A DNA stretch of 64,000 nucleotides from contig NC_037689.1 of NCBI RefSeq assembly GCF_003255815.1, forward strand, positions 49,076,644 to 49,140,643, in the 5' to 3' direction. Below are positions 1-11,934 of the stretch, piece after piece (position 1 is the first letter of the stretch; each line of letters starts with the position of its first letter). The notes under the pieces are model-generated. The model had not been told where the DNA came from. It ran no database searches and saw only the letters and a program-made list of their open reading frames with translations. Source of the DNA: Theropithecus gelada. Taxonomy: Eukaryota > Chordata > Mammalia > Primates > Cercopithecidae. A program made the position numbers and the translations under genes.

Positions 1-200
1 ATTCCTAAATCATTTGTGAGTTTGTGTGTATGTGTGTGTGTTTAATATTTCTATTTTCTCTTCCTTTTCATTGTTCTTTCTGTCTCTTTAATTTACAAGT
101 GGCTCTTATATATTTTGAATACTAATCCTTTGTCACTTGTATGTGTTGCAAGAAATAGCTCCTGTTATTTGGTTTCTGTGATGTGAGAGTTAATTCCCAC
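1..200 (-). repeat. Possible old L1 fragment, antisense
   Basis: The stretch around 85-140 (ttatatattttgaatactaatcctttgtcac) resembles the antisense of L1 ORF2 3' sequence. A TG-rich run lies at 25-42. The match is short and weak. Confidence 0.3.
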
Positions 201-1030
201 AGATCTGGAATTGTTCTCAGTTGTTTTACTAAAATAAGAACAGTACTTGCACAGCGCTGATCATTGCCAAGGCACAAACTATACTGACTACTAGTATTGC
301 TTTGTAACTATGGGTCTAAGGAGTTCTAGGGGTGATTTGTATGTCAACATTATTTATTGATAAATTGAGGTTGATGATTTGCACCTGATCTTCATGAATG
401 AATTGGAAGGCTCTGTCATTGGGGCTGGTTATGTTGCAGAAATATGTCTACATGAAAATCAGAATATAAGAAATCCTGACTGAGACTCCATTTGGGACTC
501 TTGTTCTGTGATTTTATGTGCACATATAGGTGATTACTTATATGAGAAAAAAGTGTGCTCCTGGTCTAAGAATAAAGGTACATCTTGATGTGGTCTTTGC
601 AAAAGGACAGTAGGAGCTTATGCCTGACTTCTCTGAACCCTTACTCTGAAAGTGCCTTTGGCTGTGATCCATATCCTGACTAAATGCTGTTGCCTTATTA
701 TAGCCCTTTACTGCAATGAACTGTAGATTTGTAAGCCTTGTCATAGTTGGTCCTGTGAACCTTCTTTAACAATTGAACCCTGTTTCATGCCATCCTTACT
801 GCAGTTTGTCATTTAATCCTATTTACAGGGAAATTATTGATTTTTGTAACAAAATAAGGCAATGTTTGTTACTGAAAAACGTTATATTATAGATCATTGG
901 GATTGTGTTCATACTATTAATATACCTATTTGCTATTTAGGATTCATGCTTCTTTGGAAATAATGAACTTCTCAGGATCTCAAAAGAGAGTTCACAAAAT
1001 ACTAAATACAGTATCAGATTTAAAAAAAAA
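201..1030. other. No recognised feature
   Basis: AT-rich unique-looking DNA. The 68-codon minus-strand frame at 538-744 has no recognisable domain and is probably chance. Confidence 0.5.
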
Positions 1031-1031
1031 T

Positions 1032-1186
1032 ATTTTTGTGATACAGGGCCTCACTCTGTCATCTAGGCTGGAGTACAGTGGCATAGTCATAGCTCACTGC
1101 AGCTCTGAACTCCTGGGTTCAAGCAATCTTCCCACTTAGGCCTCCCAAAGTGCCTGAATTATAGGCATGAGCCAACACAACTGGCC
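1032..1186 (-). repeat. Alu monomer (FRAM-like)
   Basis: Antisense Alu sequence opens with a T-run, continues through a degenerate 'ctggagtacagtggcat' block and ends at 'aactggcc'. It is only about 155 bp long, so it is a free monomer or an internally deleted Alu. Near-matching flanks (agatttaaa / agattttaaa) look like target-site duplications. Confidence 0.85.
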
Positions 1187-1739
1187 AAGATTTTAAATAC
1201 ATTAGTAACTGCCATAATCCAATAGTTCCAAGGAATAGGATGTCTGCTATTCAAGTTTCCTTAATAGTAATGAGCAGTTTGCATGGACTGTATACAGATG
1301 GCAAACAAATGCTCATGGTGGAGAAAAATCGTTTCAATTTAGCAAAATATTCTGGTTTAAAATAAATATTTTCACACAACATTTTATTTTGTAGTATATA
1401 ATTATAAGATTGCTTTGCATGTGGGAAGTGAAAAAACAGAGTCAATTATCTAGAAAAATCAAAAATATAATTTATATACTTTTTACAGGAAGTAAAAGAC
1501 AACAATGTATAAGTGTTGTATATGCATATAAAAATGTCAACCATTTGTGTGAAGTATGCAAACCATTAAGCTATAACAGAAGAGATTACTTGCCTATTTG
1601 GGAGTATGTATATAACATGTCTCTATACATAGGATACACCTATGTCTAAATTCATATTTATCTAATGGCTTGATTACCTTCACTTGGATTGTTCTGATAA
1701 TGATGATAAAAGTTTCAAATTCAAGTGTCCACATTCACT
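1187..1739. other. No recognised feature
   Basis: AT-rich DNA. The frames at 1251-1445 and 1410-1649 overlap on opposite strands and show no domain. Confidence 0.45.
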
Positions 1740-2085
1740 CAGTTATTATTTAATCCATTCATTTGATAACCAGTTATTTTGGATGTTCTATGTGCCAGAC
1801 AGTGGACCAAAGGCTAAAGATTATGGCATAAATCAGATATGGAACATGACCTCAAAGAGCTTATAAAATTATATAATGATAAATATATGTCAAGAAGAAA
1901 TAAAGATAGATAACTAGAATGATTCAGTGCAAGGGGAGCTTGCTTAAGCAGGAGAAATTGGAAAGGCTTTGGGAAATAAGTGGCAACTTAAACTGAAACT
2001 TAACAGCTAAGATGATTTGAAAATGCAGTTTGGGCAAAGGATTTCTAGATGAGTGAAATTATGAGTGCAGAGAAAGTATAAGCTA
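1740..2085 (-). repeat. L2 LINE fragment, antisense
   Basis: The run 'attcactcagttatt...tgttctatgtgccagacagtg...' is the antisense of the L2 3' end (consensus-like 'ctatgtgccaggcactg'). It is followed by degenerate L2 sequence resembling '...agcttata...'. Divergence is high, as expected for L2. Confidence 0.6.
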
Positions 2086-2361
2086 TGGACTCATAATAAA
2101 AATAATTTAATTTGGGTGGATTAGAGTATACAAGAATTAAATTAATAAAAACTTGACTGAAAAAGTGTGATTGAACCTGATCAAAGTGGACCTTACATGT
2201 GAACCTATGGAATATGAACTAAGTAGCAGCATAGGAATAGACATTAATAGTCTCTAAGCAGTGAAATAAAGTCTACAGTTTCTTGAGGCTTTTTAAGAAA
2301 GATTGGAAGGTCTTTATGCTGGAATATCTGAGATCAATTCAAACTACACAAAATATTCTAG

Positions 2362-2580
2362 GGCTATGCTGTCCAATACAGTAGCTAGTAACCATATGTG
2401 CTTATTCAAATTTAAATTAAAGTTAATTAAATTTAAATAAGCTAAAGGTAAATTAGTCAATTGCACTAATCACATTACAAGTGTTCAATAACTCCCCTAA
2501 TGGCTACTGTATTGAACAAAAGAGATATAGAATATCTCTATCACTGCAGAAAGTCTTTTGGCTATTGTTGTCTAGGGCAA
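2362..2580 (+). mobile_element. hAT-Charlie-type MER element
   Basis: 'ctgtccaatacagtagc' near the left end mirrors 'ggctactgtattgaaca' inside. This internal inverted arrangement, with an AT-rich ttaaatt core, is typical of non-autonomous hAT (MER5/MER58 group) elements. The exact subfamily is not certain. No coding capacity. Confidence 0.65.
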
Positions 2581-2611
2581 TAGATCTGATTGCTTTTTGT
2601 TTGTTTGTTTG

Positions 2612-2903
2612 ATTTTTTTTTGAGACTGAGTCTCGCACTGTCACCTGGGCTGGTGTGCAATGGCGTGATCTCAGCTCACTGCAACCTCCGTCTCCCAGGT
2701 TCACGTGATTCTCCTGCCTCACCCTCCCGAGTAGCTGGGATTACAGGTGCACACCACCACACCTGGCTTATTTTTTTGTATTTTCAGTAGAGGCGAGCTT
2801 TTACTATGGTGGCCAGACTGGTCTCAAACTCCGAACCTTATGATCCACCTGCCTTGGCCTCCCAAAGTGTTGGTATTACAGGCATGAGCCACGGCACCTG
2901 GCC
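2612..2903 (-). repeat. AluS, antisense
   Basis: Full-length antisense Alu: T-run, both monomers, and a left end at 'cacctggcc'. Its left end abuts directly the T-run of the next Alu, so it sits in the A-tail of the older AluJ downstream. Confidence 0.93.
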
Positions 2904-3228
2904 TTTTTTTTTTTTTTTTTTTTAATAGAGAGACAGAGTCTTGCTCTGACACCCAGGCTGGAGTGCAGTAGCGTGACCATAGCTCACTGTAACCTCAAAC
3001 TCCTGGACTAAAGCAATCCTCTTGCCTCAGCCTCCTAAGTAGCTGGGACTACAGGCATGTTCCACCATGCCCAGCTCATTTTAAAATATTTTTATTTATT
3101 ATTTTGTTGTAGAGACAGAGTCTTGTTATGTTGCCCAGGCTGGTCTCAAACTCCTGGCTTCAAGTAATCTTTCTACCTTGGCCTTCCAAAAGGACTGAGA
3201 TTACAGCTATGAGCCCCAGTGCCTGGCC
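2904..3228 (-). repeat. AluJ, antisense
   Basis: Diverged full-length antisense Alu with a long T-run and a J-type body ('tcatagctcactg..aacctcaaactcctgg'). It contains an AT-rich expansion at the central linker (about 3080-3112). Confidence 0.92.
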
Positions 3229-5180
3229 CATGTCTTCTTTATTTTACTTTTGGTTACAGCAGTAGATATTGGAGAAGACAGAGCAGATTTATGAGATGCT
3301 TTAGAAGGATTTTTGAAACTTAGTAGTGTACTAACTGGGCAAGGATAAAATGAGGTGGGAATTAGAAATAGGCCATTGGAATGAGTCTAGAATAAGAGAC
3401 TAACATTAAGTTATTATCTGCATTTACTTGGAAAACAAAATAAGGATATTCCACACCAATATTTGAGTGAGAGGCTTAAGGAATACAAAGAGAATATTGT
3501 TTTTTAAAAACCACCAATAATATGTTAGGAAAGTGAGGGGAGTCCAAAAATAAGATGTGGAAAGAAACACTGAACAAATAAATGGAGAAACATGAGAAAA
3601 ACTCAGTAAATGAGAGAATTTAAGGAAGAAAATTATTTTAAAAGAGAGTGATAACTGTGTTCAACATCAAAATTCAATTTGATAAATAGTAGAGTATTCC
3701 TGAAATAACATTAAAATGGCTGAGGGCAACATTATTTAAAATATGGCATTCTTTAAAATATACTTAATAGCTTTTTAAAATCTCCTTTATTTTAATAAGA
3801 TAAAATAAATTCTTCTGAAATTTAATGTCACACTCATAAGTTAATTAATGGATGGCTTGCCTTTTATAACATGATGTAATAATATTGATGTGTACACAAA
3901 ATTGTTAACAAATTAATGACAGCCAAGTTCTTCCAGCCATTCTATCTTGTTTTCCTCACAGTCCATTTGAATGTTTTTGTATATACTTTTAAGCCTACTG
4001 ATACAATTACTGAAAGAATGAAGTTTACACTTACAATTAATCTATACTTGGTCTCACTGAAGAAAAGTCAGCAAATTATTTTTTCCATCTTTTTCAGGAG
4101 GAATGACCAAAGAGAGTATTTAGCATTTAGAAGGTGCCTCTTCATTTCCAAAGCTCTCTGAAATTACATAATATGTATTCTAAATGTGCTGGTCATCAAA
4201 TTGTTTAGTCTACTGTACAATAGCATGAACTTGCCTAAGAATTCCATTAAGAAATATCTCTAGAGTGCATTTGACCTTGGCACATTAGATTGAAAATACA
4301 CTAACAGGCTTGAATGTCCTAGGAATAAACACTTTAAAACAACGAATAGGACTATAATTATTGTTGGTTAGTGCACTGCCACTGCTTATATGTTTAGCAT
4401 TTTAAAATGTTTCAGAAGAAAATGTAGTGAATTAAAATGTTCATTATGTAGTGGCTCTTGTTTATTTCAGTAAAAAGCACATTTAATTAAACTTTGTCTT
4501 GAATGTTGTTTCAGTCTGGTGATACAAGAGCAATTTTTGAAGAAGAACTGGTCATGTTATAATATATGATTCATCTCTCTAATTTTATTGAAAATGTAAA
4601 CTTAAGTACATTTTATTTAGTATGTTTAACATTTAAACCTAAGTACATTTTATTTAGTGTGTTTTAAAACTCTCTTTAACATAGACAAAATATTCATATT
4701 GTTATTTAAGTTATGAAAAACTAAAGGTCAAAAGTGTTATTTTGTATTAATCAAATCTTGCATACATATATAAACATTTTTCAGATTTTCAAGAGACATA
4801 ATGTAAAATATTGGAAGGAAACATACAGATTGTAGTGGTTATCTGATTATCACTGGCTTTATTTTTTCTCATATAACATACCTGATCCAAATTGTTTATA
4901 GCAGCTATGTAGAACTTTAAAAATGAGAAATAATGCATTTATTGAAACTACAATAAACCTCTTCTCTTATTTATACTCTTAGTACCCAGAATGAGAATCT
5001 TCCTTGAACTGCTAAAGAAGCAGTGACTGTGAAGGGAATTCTAAGTAGAAATCCTCTGAAATATTACTGTTTTAAAGTTCACGGAGGAGAAGTTATCATT
5101 TAACATATATATGTGTTAGTTGATGGGTTTTATCTCTTTCTGTCCCTTAAAAAATTATCTGATTACAAAAGCTATACTGT
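3229..5180. other. No recognised feature (2 kb)
   Basis: AT-rich unique-looking sequence. A short local duplication of 'aagtacattttatttagt' occurs at about 4604-4622 and 4641-4659. I recognise no transposon or exon. Confidence 0.45.
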
Positions 5181-5302
5181 TGATGAATAATGACTAGTTA
5201 CCATTTATTGAGGATTTATGAGAGATCAGATACTATACTAACACCTTTATCAACATTACCACATTTAATAATCTAAAACAACCTTATAAGATCATTATTC
5301 TT
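5181..5302 (-). repeat. MIR fragment, antisense (left part)
   Basis: 'accatttattgaggatttatgagagatcagatactatactaacacc...' resembles antisense MIR/L2 sequence. It continues at 5619 on the far side of the AluY. Confidence 0.5.
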
Positions 5303-5618
5303 GGCTGGATGTGGTGGCTTATGTCTGGAATCCCAGCACTTTGGGAGGCCAAGGCGGGTGGATCACGAGGTCAAGAGATCGAGACCATCCTGGGCTAACA
5401 TAGTGAAACCCCGTCTCTACTAAAAATACAAAAAATTAGCTGGGCATGGTGGCGGGCGCCTGTAGTCCCAGCTACTCAGGAGGCTGAGGCAGGAGAATGG
5501 TGTGAACCCAGGAGACGGAGCTTGCAGTGAGCTGAGATCCGGCCACTGCACTCCAGCCTGGGCGACAGAGCGAGACTCCGTCTAAAAATAAATAAATAAA
5601 ATAAGATAAAATAATAAT
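5303..5618 (+). repeat. AluY with Old World monkey-type change
   Basis: Full-length sense Alu with Y-type changes. The right arm reads 'gagatccggccactgc' where the human AluY consensus has 'gatcgcgccactg'. That change is typical of cercopithecid AluYR copies. Imperfect flanking repeats (atcattatt / atcattctt) fit a target-site duplication. The tail is (aaat)n-rich. Confidence 0.93.
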
Positions 5619-5745
5619 CATTCTTATCCCTATTTCATATATTTGGACACTGCTAAGGTCACTTGTCCTACATAACACCGTTGGTAAGTAAATACATCCA
5701 GCACTTCAACTGAGGTTTGTCTGATATAAATTCTTAGCTCTTAAT
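5619..5745 (-). repeat. MIR fragment, antisense (right part)
   Basis: 'cttatccctatttcatatatttggacactgctaaggtcacttgtcc' resembles the antisense MIR core ('ttatccccattttacagatgag...aaggtcac'). It was separated from 5181-5302 by the AluY insertion. Confidence 0.5.
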
Positions 5746-6179
5746 TGCTATTTTTTAAAAAAATACAGCTCCTTTACAGAATACAAAACAACGCCAAACA
5801 AAACAAACAAACAAAAAACAGTGTATACAAAAAGAATAAGGAGGGAAAAATATATTTCTCAAATACTACAACTCAGAAAAATCTTTTGCGGAATTTCCCT
5901 TCTGGTTTATTTCATTTGAAAATGATATATAATTTTATAGATTTGGGGTCATATAATATATAGAGTTGTATATTCGGGTCATTTTGTGAGTATTTCCGCC
6001 ATATCATTAGAAATTTCCTTGCTGCTTTCTAGTAATTATGGAAAACTCATTTATTTTAACTCACTGCATGATGAAAAAAGTATAAGTTGTTTTTAATTCT
6101 CCTAGTGCTAACTTTAAGCTTTGCTAACACTATTTAATCTACAATATATTTCTCAATCATTTTTGCATCACTTATTAGT

Positions 6180-6616
6180 CTTCTCTGTTCCTCAAACATA
6201 CCTGGCATGGTTCCTCCCCCAGACATGAACACTTTCTGTTTTCTCCGTCTTGATTGTCCTGACCCCAGACACCTGCAGAGTTCACCCCATTACCTCCTTC
6301 AGGTCTTCAATCAAATGTCACCTCGGTGTGGACTTACCTAGTCAGTCTACTTAAAATTGCTATTATGTAGCCCCCGACCTGTCACTTCCATCACCTCTGT
6401 CCCCCTTGTGTGCTTTGTTTTTATTTGTATTATTGCCATCTAACATACAATATATTTTACCTATTTATCTTGGCTGTTGCTGGTCTTCATCTACCATTAT
6501 GAAAGCTGCATAGGAGAGCAAATATATTTTTCCTGATTTTGTCACTGCTGTATCTCTAGTATCTAGAACAGTGTCTGATGTGTAGTAGAAGTTCAATAAA
6601 TATTTGTTGAATGAAT
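6180..6616 (+). repeat. L2 LINE 3' end, sense
   Basis: Typical L2 3' sequence: 'caggtcttcaatcaaatgtcacctc', then 'ctgctgtatctctagtatctagaacagtg', ending 'caataaatatttgttgaatgaat'. 5' truncated and diverged. Confidence 0.8.
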
Positions 6617-6846
6617 ACATTAATAGATAACAATAAGATGATCACAATGTGTTCCTGTGTTCCTCCTCCTTCCCAGTGAAATAACTGAGTTGAGCAGTGA
6701 AAGTAAGTAATGCATGTTCTCATGCAACCGATGTTTCTATTGATTAATGGACTCACAAAGAAATAACAACCTCGGTTGCCAAATAAAGATAAAACATTGC
6801 TGCAGCCTAAATTATGGTGGACTCATGAAGTGGTGTATTTGATACA

Positions 6847-7820
6847 GTGATAGAGGCAAGAGGCAGAGAAATTCCAGGCAGATAAGCGCGGGTCCCCAAC
6901 AAAACCCCACCTTCAAGCCTGAAACCATGGCCCAAAGTGAGAACTTACATCCTTGTTTTCCCACTTGAATATTGCCTTTTTCAAAACCACCCGTGGCCTG
7001 CCCTGTCCCCCATCCTGTGCTTATAAAAACCCCAGTACTCAGCTGACAGAGAGGAGAAGCAGCCTGATGTTGGAGACTATGGTTGGACATCGGAGAGAAG
7101 AGGTTGGACATCAGAGAGAAGTGGTTTGACTTCAGAGGGACAGCTTGAAAGCGTAACTTTGGGGAAGAATCTGGCTAGAGATGGCCAGACTTCGGGGGAA
7201 GATTACCTTTCTGCCCCATCCCCTTTGCAGCTCCCCTTCCCTTTGAGAGCCACTTCCACTGGCAATACAATCCCCCACATTTACCATGCTTCAATTCATT
7301 CATGGGACCTCGTTTCTCCTGGACACCAGACAGGAGCTCAGGTGCCACGAGTGCAGATGCAAAAGGCTGGCACATTGACCCTCTGCTCTCGCTGGCAGAA
7401 GGCAGCCACCTCACACGAAAAGGCAGAGGGTCCACTGAGCTGTTAACACTTAAGCCATCTGCAGACAGCAGAGCCAAAAGAGCACTATGACACTCCTTCT
7501 GGGGCTTCAGGGGTCATGGGCATGTCCCCGCCAGAGGCTGCCAGGAGGCCGGCATGAAGTTGGCTTCTGCTGGAGCTCAAAAGCACTTGTCCCAGATCCT
7601 GCACCCATTCACCTGCACACCTGCTCCCACGAGGAGTAGAACACAATGGGTTTGAGTGAGTGGATTTTGCTCCTGCTGGCGCCAAAGTAGCCAGCTGACT
7701 CCAGCACTCATGTACACCCGTTCCTGCCTCATTCACCCACATGCTCCCTCCCATGAGGAGTTGAGAGCCGTGGGCTGAGTAAATGGGGCACCCCCTTCGC
7801 TAGTCCCATGAAGGAGTCAG
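6847..7820 (+). mobile_element. Class I ERV LTR (possibly LTR10 group)
   Basis: Long GC-richer segment with promoter-like structure: a TATA box in 'cttataaaaacccc' (7022-7028), then three near-identical 21-bp blocks (7080-7141), and a weak poly(A) region near 7264. Sense orientation is set by the TATA-to-poly(A) order and by the pol fragment downstream. Boundaries are approximate and no target-site duplication was found. The LTR10 assignment is from memory and unverified. The several 60-106-codon frames here overlap on both strands and are incidental. Confidence 0.7.
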
Positions 7821-7849
7821 GGAAATAGCCTCCTTCATGGTGTTTTATA

Positions 7850-9295
7850 CTAACCCTCTGGTAATATTTCAGATTCTTTACATAGTGAGAAGAAGCTTGA
7901 CTCAAGTCAGTTTAGAGACCCCGAGTGCCTTGACTGATGGGGAGGCTAAGTCACATTCAAAGATGTCCCTAGAATGCAGCCAGAAATGATTACAGTGACA
8001 CCTCTGAACCTCATCCTAGGGGAATGACAGCCATTTAATAGCATGTATGGGCCCCATCAAAAAGAAAATACCTTAAAATTTGGGGGATCACTAGATACTA
8101 GCTATGAATTGTCTTTAATACCTGGCGATTTGGACTCCCACTTTGATCTACTAGTCAAGTGGCAGCTTAGGGAATTCAGATAGAGAATGAGTCCTGGACT
8201 AACTCCATCAGTAGTGGGTTCACAGAGACCACAGACTTATCCTGTGGTTATTTCCTTAGTTACTGAGTTCATATTGGCAAAAGATTAATGAAGCAACTAG
8301 CACATGCCCCACATTGGTTCCTGAATCCATGGGGTGAGAGTAATTAAGGAAAGAAGGAGCTGGGCAGGGTGGCATATGCCTATAATACTAGCACTTTAAG
8401 AGGCCAAGGTGAGAGGATTGCTTGAAGCCAACAGTTCAAAACCAGCCTGGGTAACAAAGGGAAACCTAGTCTCCACAAAAAATTTAAAAAGTTAGTTAGG
8501 TGTGGTGGCATGCACCCATAGTCCCATACTTGGGAGGCTGAGGCAGGAGGATCACTTGAGCCCAGGGGTTTCACGCTGCAGTAAGCTATCATGGAACCAC
8601 TGCACTGCATCCTGGATGATAAAGCAAGACCTTGTCCCAAAAATGTGAGGTGGCAATTTGAAGAACAGGAAAGTGCTCTTCCAAAATAGTAAGCCAAAAC
8701 ACTACCATATCACTAGAGGATTTCAGAGATTAGTACTACCTTAAAAATCTTCAAAGGTACAGTGCCAGTGCTTTTCACTTCACTCACATACTGTGCAGTG
8801 CAGAAGACACATGAGTCTCAAGGAATGACTGTAAATCATTATAAATTTAATCATAGGGTGATGCCAGCTGTTACTCCAATTAACGTACTTTTACTAGAAC
8901 ATATTGACATTGATACTGGCAACTGGTACAGAGTTACTAATCTAGCAAACACTTTCTTTTCAGTGCAACTTAGCAAACAAAATCCAAAGTCATTTGCTTT
9001 TTTGGGGCAAGAGAAACAGTACATATTATGTCTTGCATAAGGACCATATAAACCCTTATGCACTTGCTTGAAATATAATGCACAGGGACTGTAATTTCAT
9101 TCATGTCCCACAAACCATCACTCTGGTTATTACATTGATTATGCTAATTGAACCTGGGTGGCCAGGAAGCAGCCAGAGCCCTGGATGCCAAAATATGAAC
9201 ATATAATCCTTGGAAAGTTCATGGGTCACACCACTAAATTTGCTAGATTTCCCGTAATCTAGGGCACATTGAAACATCATCTCTAAAGTAAGAAA
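7850..9295 (+). pseudogene. Decayed ERV pro-pol fragment
   Basis: The sequence after the LTR, interrupted by AluJ at 8359-8643, looks like the protease and N-terminal reverse-transcriptase part of a class I endogenous retrovirus. The clearest part is the frame at 8762-9040, whose product contains WYRVTNLANTFFS. This aligns with the conserved retroviral RT block before the active site, where family members have an aspartate in place of the N. The YxDD-like region near 9124-9150 is shortened and out of frame, and a stop precedes it (about 9038). With no gag or env recognised and several stops, it is inactive. The following L1 begins abruptly at about 9296 inside it. Confidence 0.6.
8359..8643 (+). 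repeat. AluJ, sense
   Basis: Full-length diverged Alu from 'gctgggcagggtggc' to 'cttgtcccaaaaa'. Its antisense gives the 105-codon minus frame at 8380-8697, which is not a gene. Confidence 0.92.
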
Positions 9296-10632
9296 TATCC
9301 CTAATGAACATTGATGCAAAAATCCTCAATAAAATACTGGCAAACCGAATCCAGCAGCACATCAAAAAGCTTATCCACCATGATCAAGTGGGCTTCATCC
9401 CTGGGATGCAAGGCTGGTTCAACATACACAAATCAATAAATGTAATCCATCATATAAACAGAACCAAAGACAAAAATCACATGATTATCTCAATAGATGC
9501 AGAAAACGCCTTCGACAAAATTCAACAGCCTTTCATGCTAAAAACTCTCAATAAATCAGGTATTGATGGGACATATCTCAAAATAGTAAGAGCTATTTAT
9601 GACAAACCCACAGCCAATATCATACTGATTGGGCAAAAACTGGAAGCATTCCCTTTGAAAATGGACACAAGACAGGGATTACCTCTCTCACCACTCCTAT
9701 TCAACATAGTGTTGGAAGTTCTGACCAGGGGAGTCAAGCAGGAGAAAGAAATAAAGGGTATTCAATTAGGAAAAGAAGAAGTCAAATTGTTCCTGCTTGC
9801 AGATGACATGATTGTATATTTAGAAAACCCCATCATCTCAGCCCAAAATCTCCTTAAGCTGATAAGCAACTTCAGCAAGGTCTCAGGATACAAAATCAAT
9901 GTGCAAAAATCACAAGCATTCCTATACACCAATAACAGACAGAGAGCCAAATCATGAGTGAACTCCCATTCACAATTGCTTCAAAGAGAATAAAATATCT
10001 AGGAATCCAATTACAAGAGATGTGAAGGACCTCTTCAAGGAGAACTACAAACCACTGCTCAACGAAATAAAAGAGGACACAAGCAAATGAAAGAACATTC
10101 CATGCTCATGGATAGGAAGAATCAATATCATGAAAATGACCATACTGCCCAAGGTAATTTATAGATTCAATGCCATCCCCATCAAGCTACCAATAACTTT
10201 CTTCACAGAATTGGAAAACACTACTTTAAAGTTCATATGGAACCAAAAAAGACCCTACATTGCCAAGACAATCCTAAGCCAAAAGAACAAAGCTGGAGGC
10301 ATCATGCTACCTGACTTCAAACTATACTACAAAGCTACAGTAACCAAAACAGCATGGTACTGGTACCAAAACAGAGATATAGACCAATGGAATAGAACAG
10401 AGCTCTCAGAAATAACACCACACATCTACAATCATCTGATCTTTGACAAACCTGACAAAAACAAGAAATGGGGAAAGGATTCCCTATTTAATAAATGGTG
10501 CTGAGAAAACTGGCTAGCCATGTATAGAAAGCTGATACTGGATCCCTTCCTTACACCTCATACAAAAATTAATTCAAGATGGATTAAAAACCTAAAATGT
10601 TAGACCTAAAACCATAAAAACCCTACAAGAAA
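9296..10632 (+). mobile_element. L1 ORF2 fragment, primate-type, truncated at both ends
   Basis: Begins inside the reverse-transcriptase domain and runs towards the ORF2 C-terminus. Frame 9304-9957 (217 codons) contains the RT core; the active-site box reads LLADDMIVY, so both aspartates are kept and the preceding F is L. The frame is lost near 9940. A second frame, 10130-10504 (124 codons), continues the ORF2 C-terminal region and ends where a TGG of the family is TGA. The L1 match stops at about 10632 ('aaccctacaagaaag') with no 3'UTR or poly(A) of its own. It is a dead fragment, relatively little diverged compared with the older L1 pieces nearby. Confidence 0.93.
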
Positions 10633-10639
10633 GTAATTT

Positions 10640-11088
10640 TATTTTGAAAAAGAGTAAAGGGGATTAGCATATAGTGGTTACTGTTTCCAAGTATATACAA
10701 TTAATTTATGAATAAGAATGGTAATGGCTGACATAAAAAATAATGAAATCATGTCTTTTATAATAACAGGAATGGAACTGGAGGACATTATTTTAAATGA
10801 AATAACTCAGAGGCAGAAAGTCAAATACTGCATGTTTTCACTTATAAGTGGGAATGAAACAATGTGTACACATGAACATAGAATGTGGAATAATAGAAAT
10901 TGGAGACTCAAAAAGTGGGAGGGTAGGAGGTAGGTGAGGGATTAGAAATTACTTAATGGGTACAGTGTACACTGTTCAGGTTACACTAGAAGTTCAGACT
11001 CCATCACTATACAATATATCTATGTAACAAAATGAATATATTGTATATATGCACTTGTACCCCTGAAATTCATACAAATTTTTTTTAA
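10640..11088 (+). mobile_element. L1 3' end (L1MA/L1PB-like)
   Basis: Older L1 3' terminus: 'aaatgaaataactcagaggcagaaagtc', 'gggaatgaaacaatgtgtacacatgaacatag', then the 3'UTR ending 'cccctgaaattcatacaaattt'. It is more diverged than the L1 fragment directly upstream, so the two are probably different insertions. Confidence 0.85.
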
Positions 11089-11098
11089 TTTACCTTTC

Positions 11099-11402
11099 TT
11101 TTTTTTTTTTTTTTTTTTTTGAGATCGAGTTTCACTCTTGTTGCCCAGGCTGGAGTGCAATGGCACAATCTTGGCTCACCGCAACCTCTGTCTCCCAAGT
11201 TCAAGCGATTCTCCTGCCTCAGCCTCCAGAATAGCTGGGATTACAGGCATATGCCACCACGCCCAGCTAATTTTGTATTTTTAGTAGAGACAGGGTTTCT
11301 CCATGTTGGTTAGGCTGGTCTTGAACTCCCAACCTCAGGTGATCCACCCACCTTGGCCTCCCAAAGTGCTGGAATTACAGACGTGAGCCACTGCGTCCGG
11401 TC
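11099..11402 (-). repeat. AluS, antisense
   Basis: Full-length antisense Alu with a long T-run (about 11098-11120), left end at 'gcgtccggtc'. Flanks 'aatttacctttc' and 'aatttaacttttt' are plausible target-site duplications. Confidence 0.93.
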
Positions 11403-11934
11403 AAAAATTTAACTTTTTAAAAAAGAATGGTAAAGTATACAAGTAGAGAGGGTTCTTAGTACATACCATCATCCTTATGCCCAGCAAGGGAATTTTTTTA
11501 GTCCACTTCTTTCTATAAGTGTACCTGAGAGAGTGGTACGTGAGTGTGGACTTGGAATAGGAAAATCACCATCATAGTTACATAATTACATACTCCAGGT
11601 TGCCAGATATCAACTTTCTCTGGCAAAAACAATCCCTGAAAAATAAAATCGGATTTTCTCTTGTTTAGTTAACATTAGGTGCTCTCTTAGGTGGTAATAA
11701 CCGAAAGAAATTTAATAGAACATGTCACTTGAATCTGAACAAAGATTTATTTTCTCAGAATCTTCACAGTAAGCCTGGAGGAGCATCCCATTTTCCTTGG
11801 TCTTTGTTACAGAGCAGGGGTAAACTCATGCTTTGATCAATACTAACTCAGGACTTGATAAAACTGCATATTATAACCTGAAAAACGTGTCATATCTGTA
11901 TTTGAATTCTTCTTTAAGATTCTTAGGACTGAGT
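11403..11934. other. No recognised feature
   Basis: Unique-looking AT-rich sequence between the AluS and an L2 fragment. Confidence 0.45.

Noticed and set aside
7126..7490. Overlapping 106-, 100- and 62-codon frames
   Set aside because: All lie inside the ERV LTR on both strands; LTR sequence, not genes.
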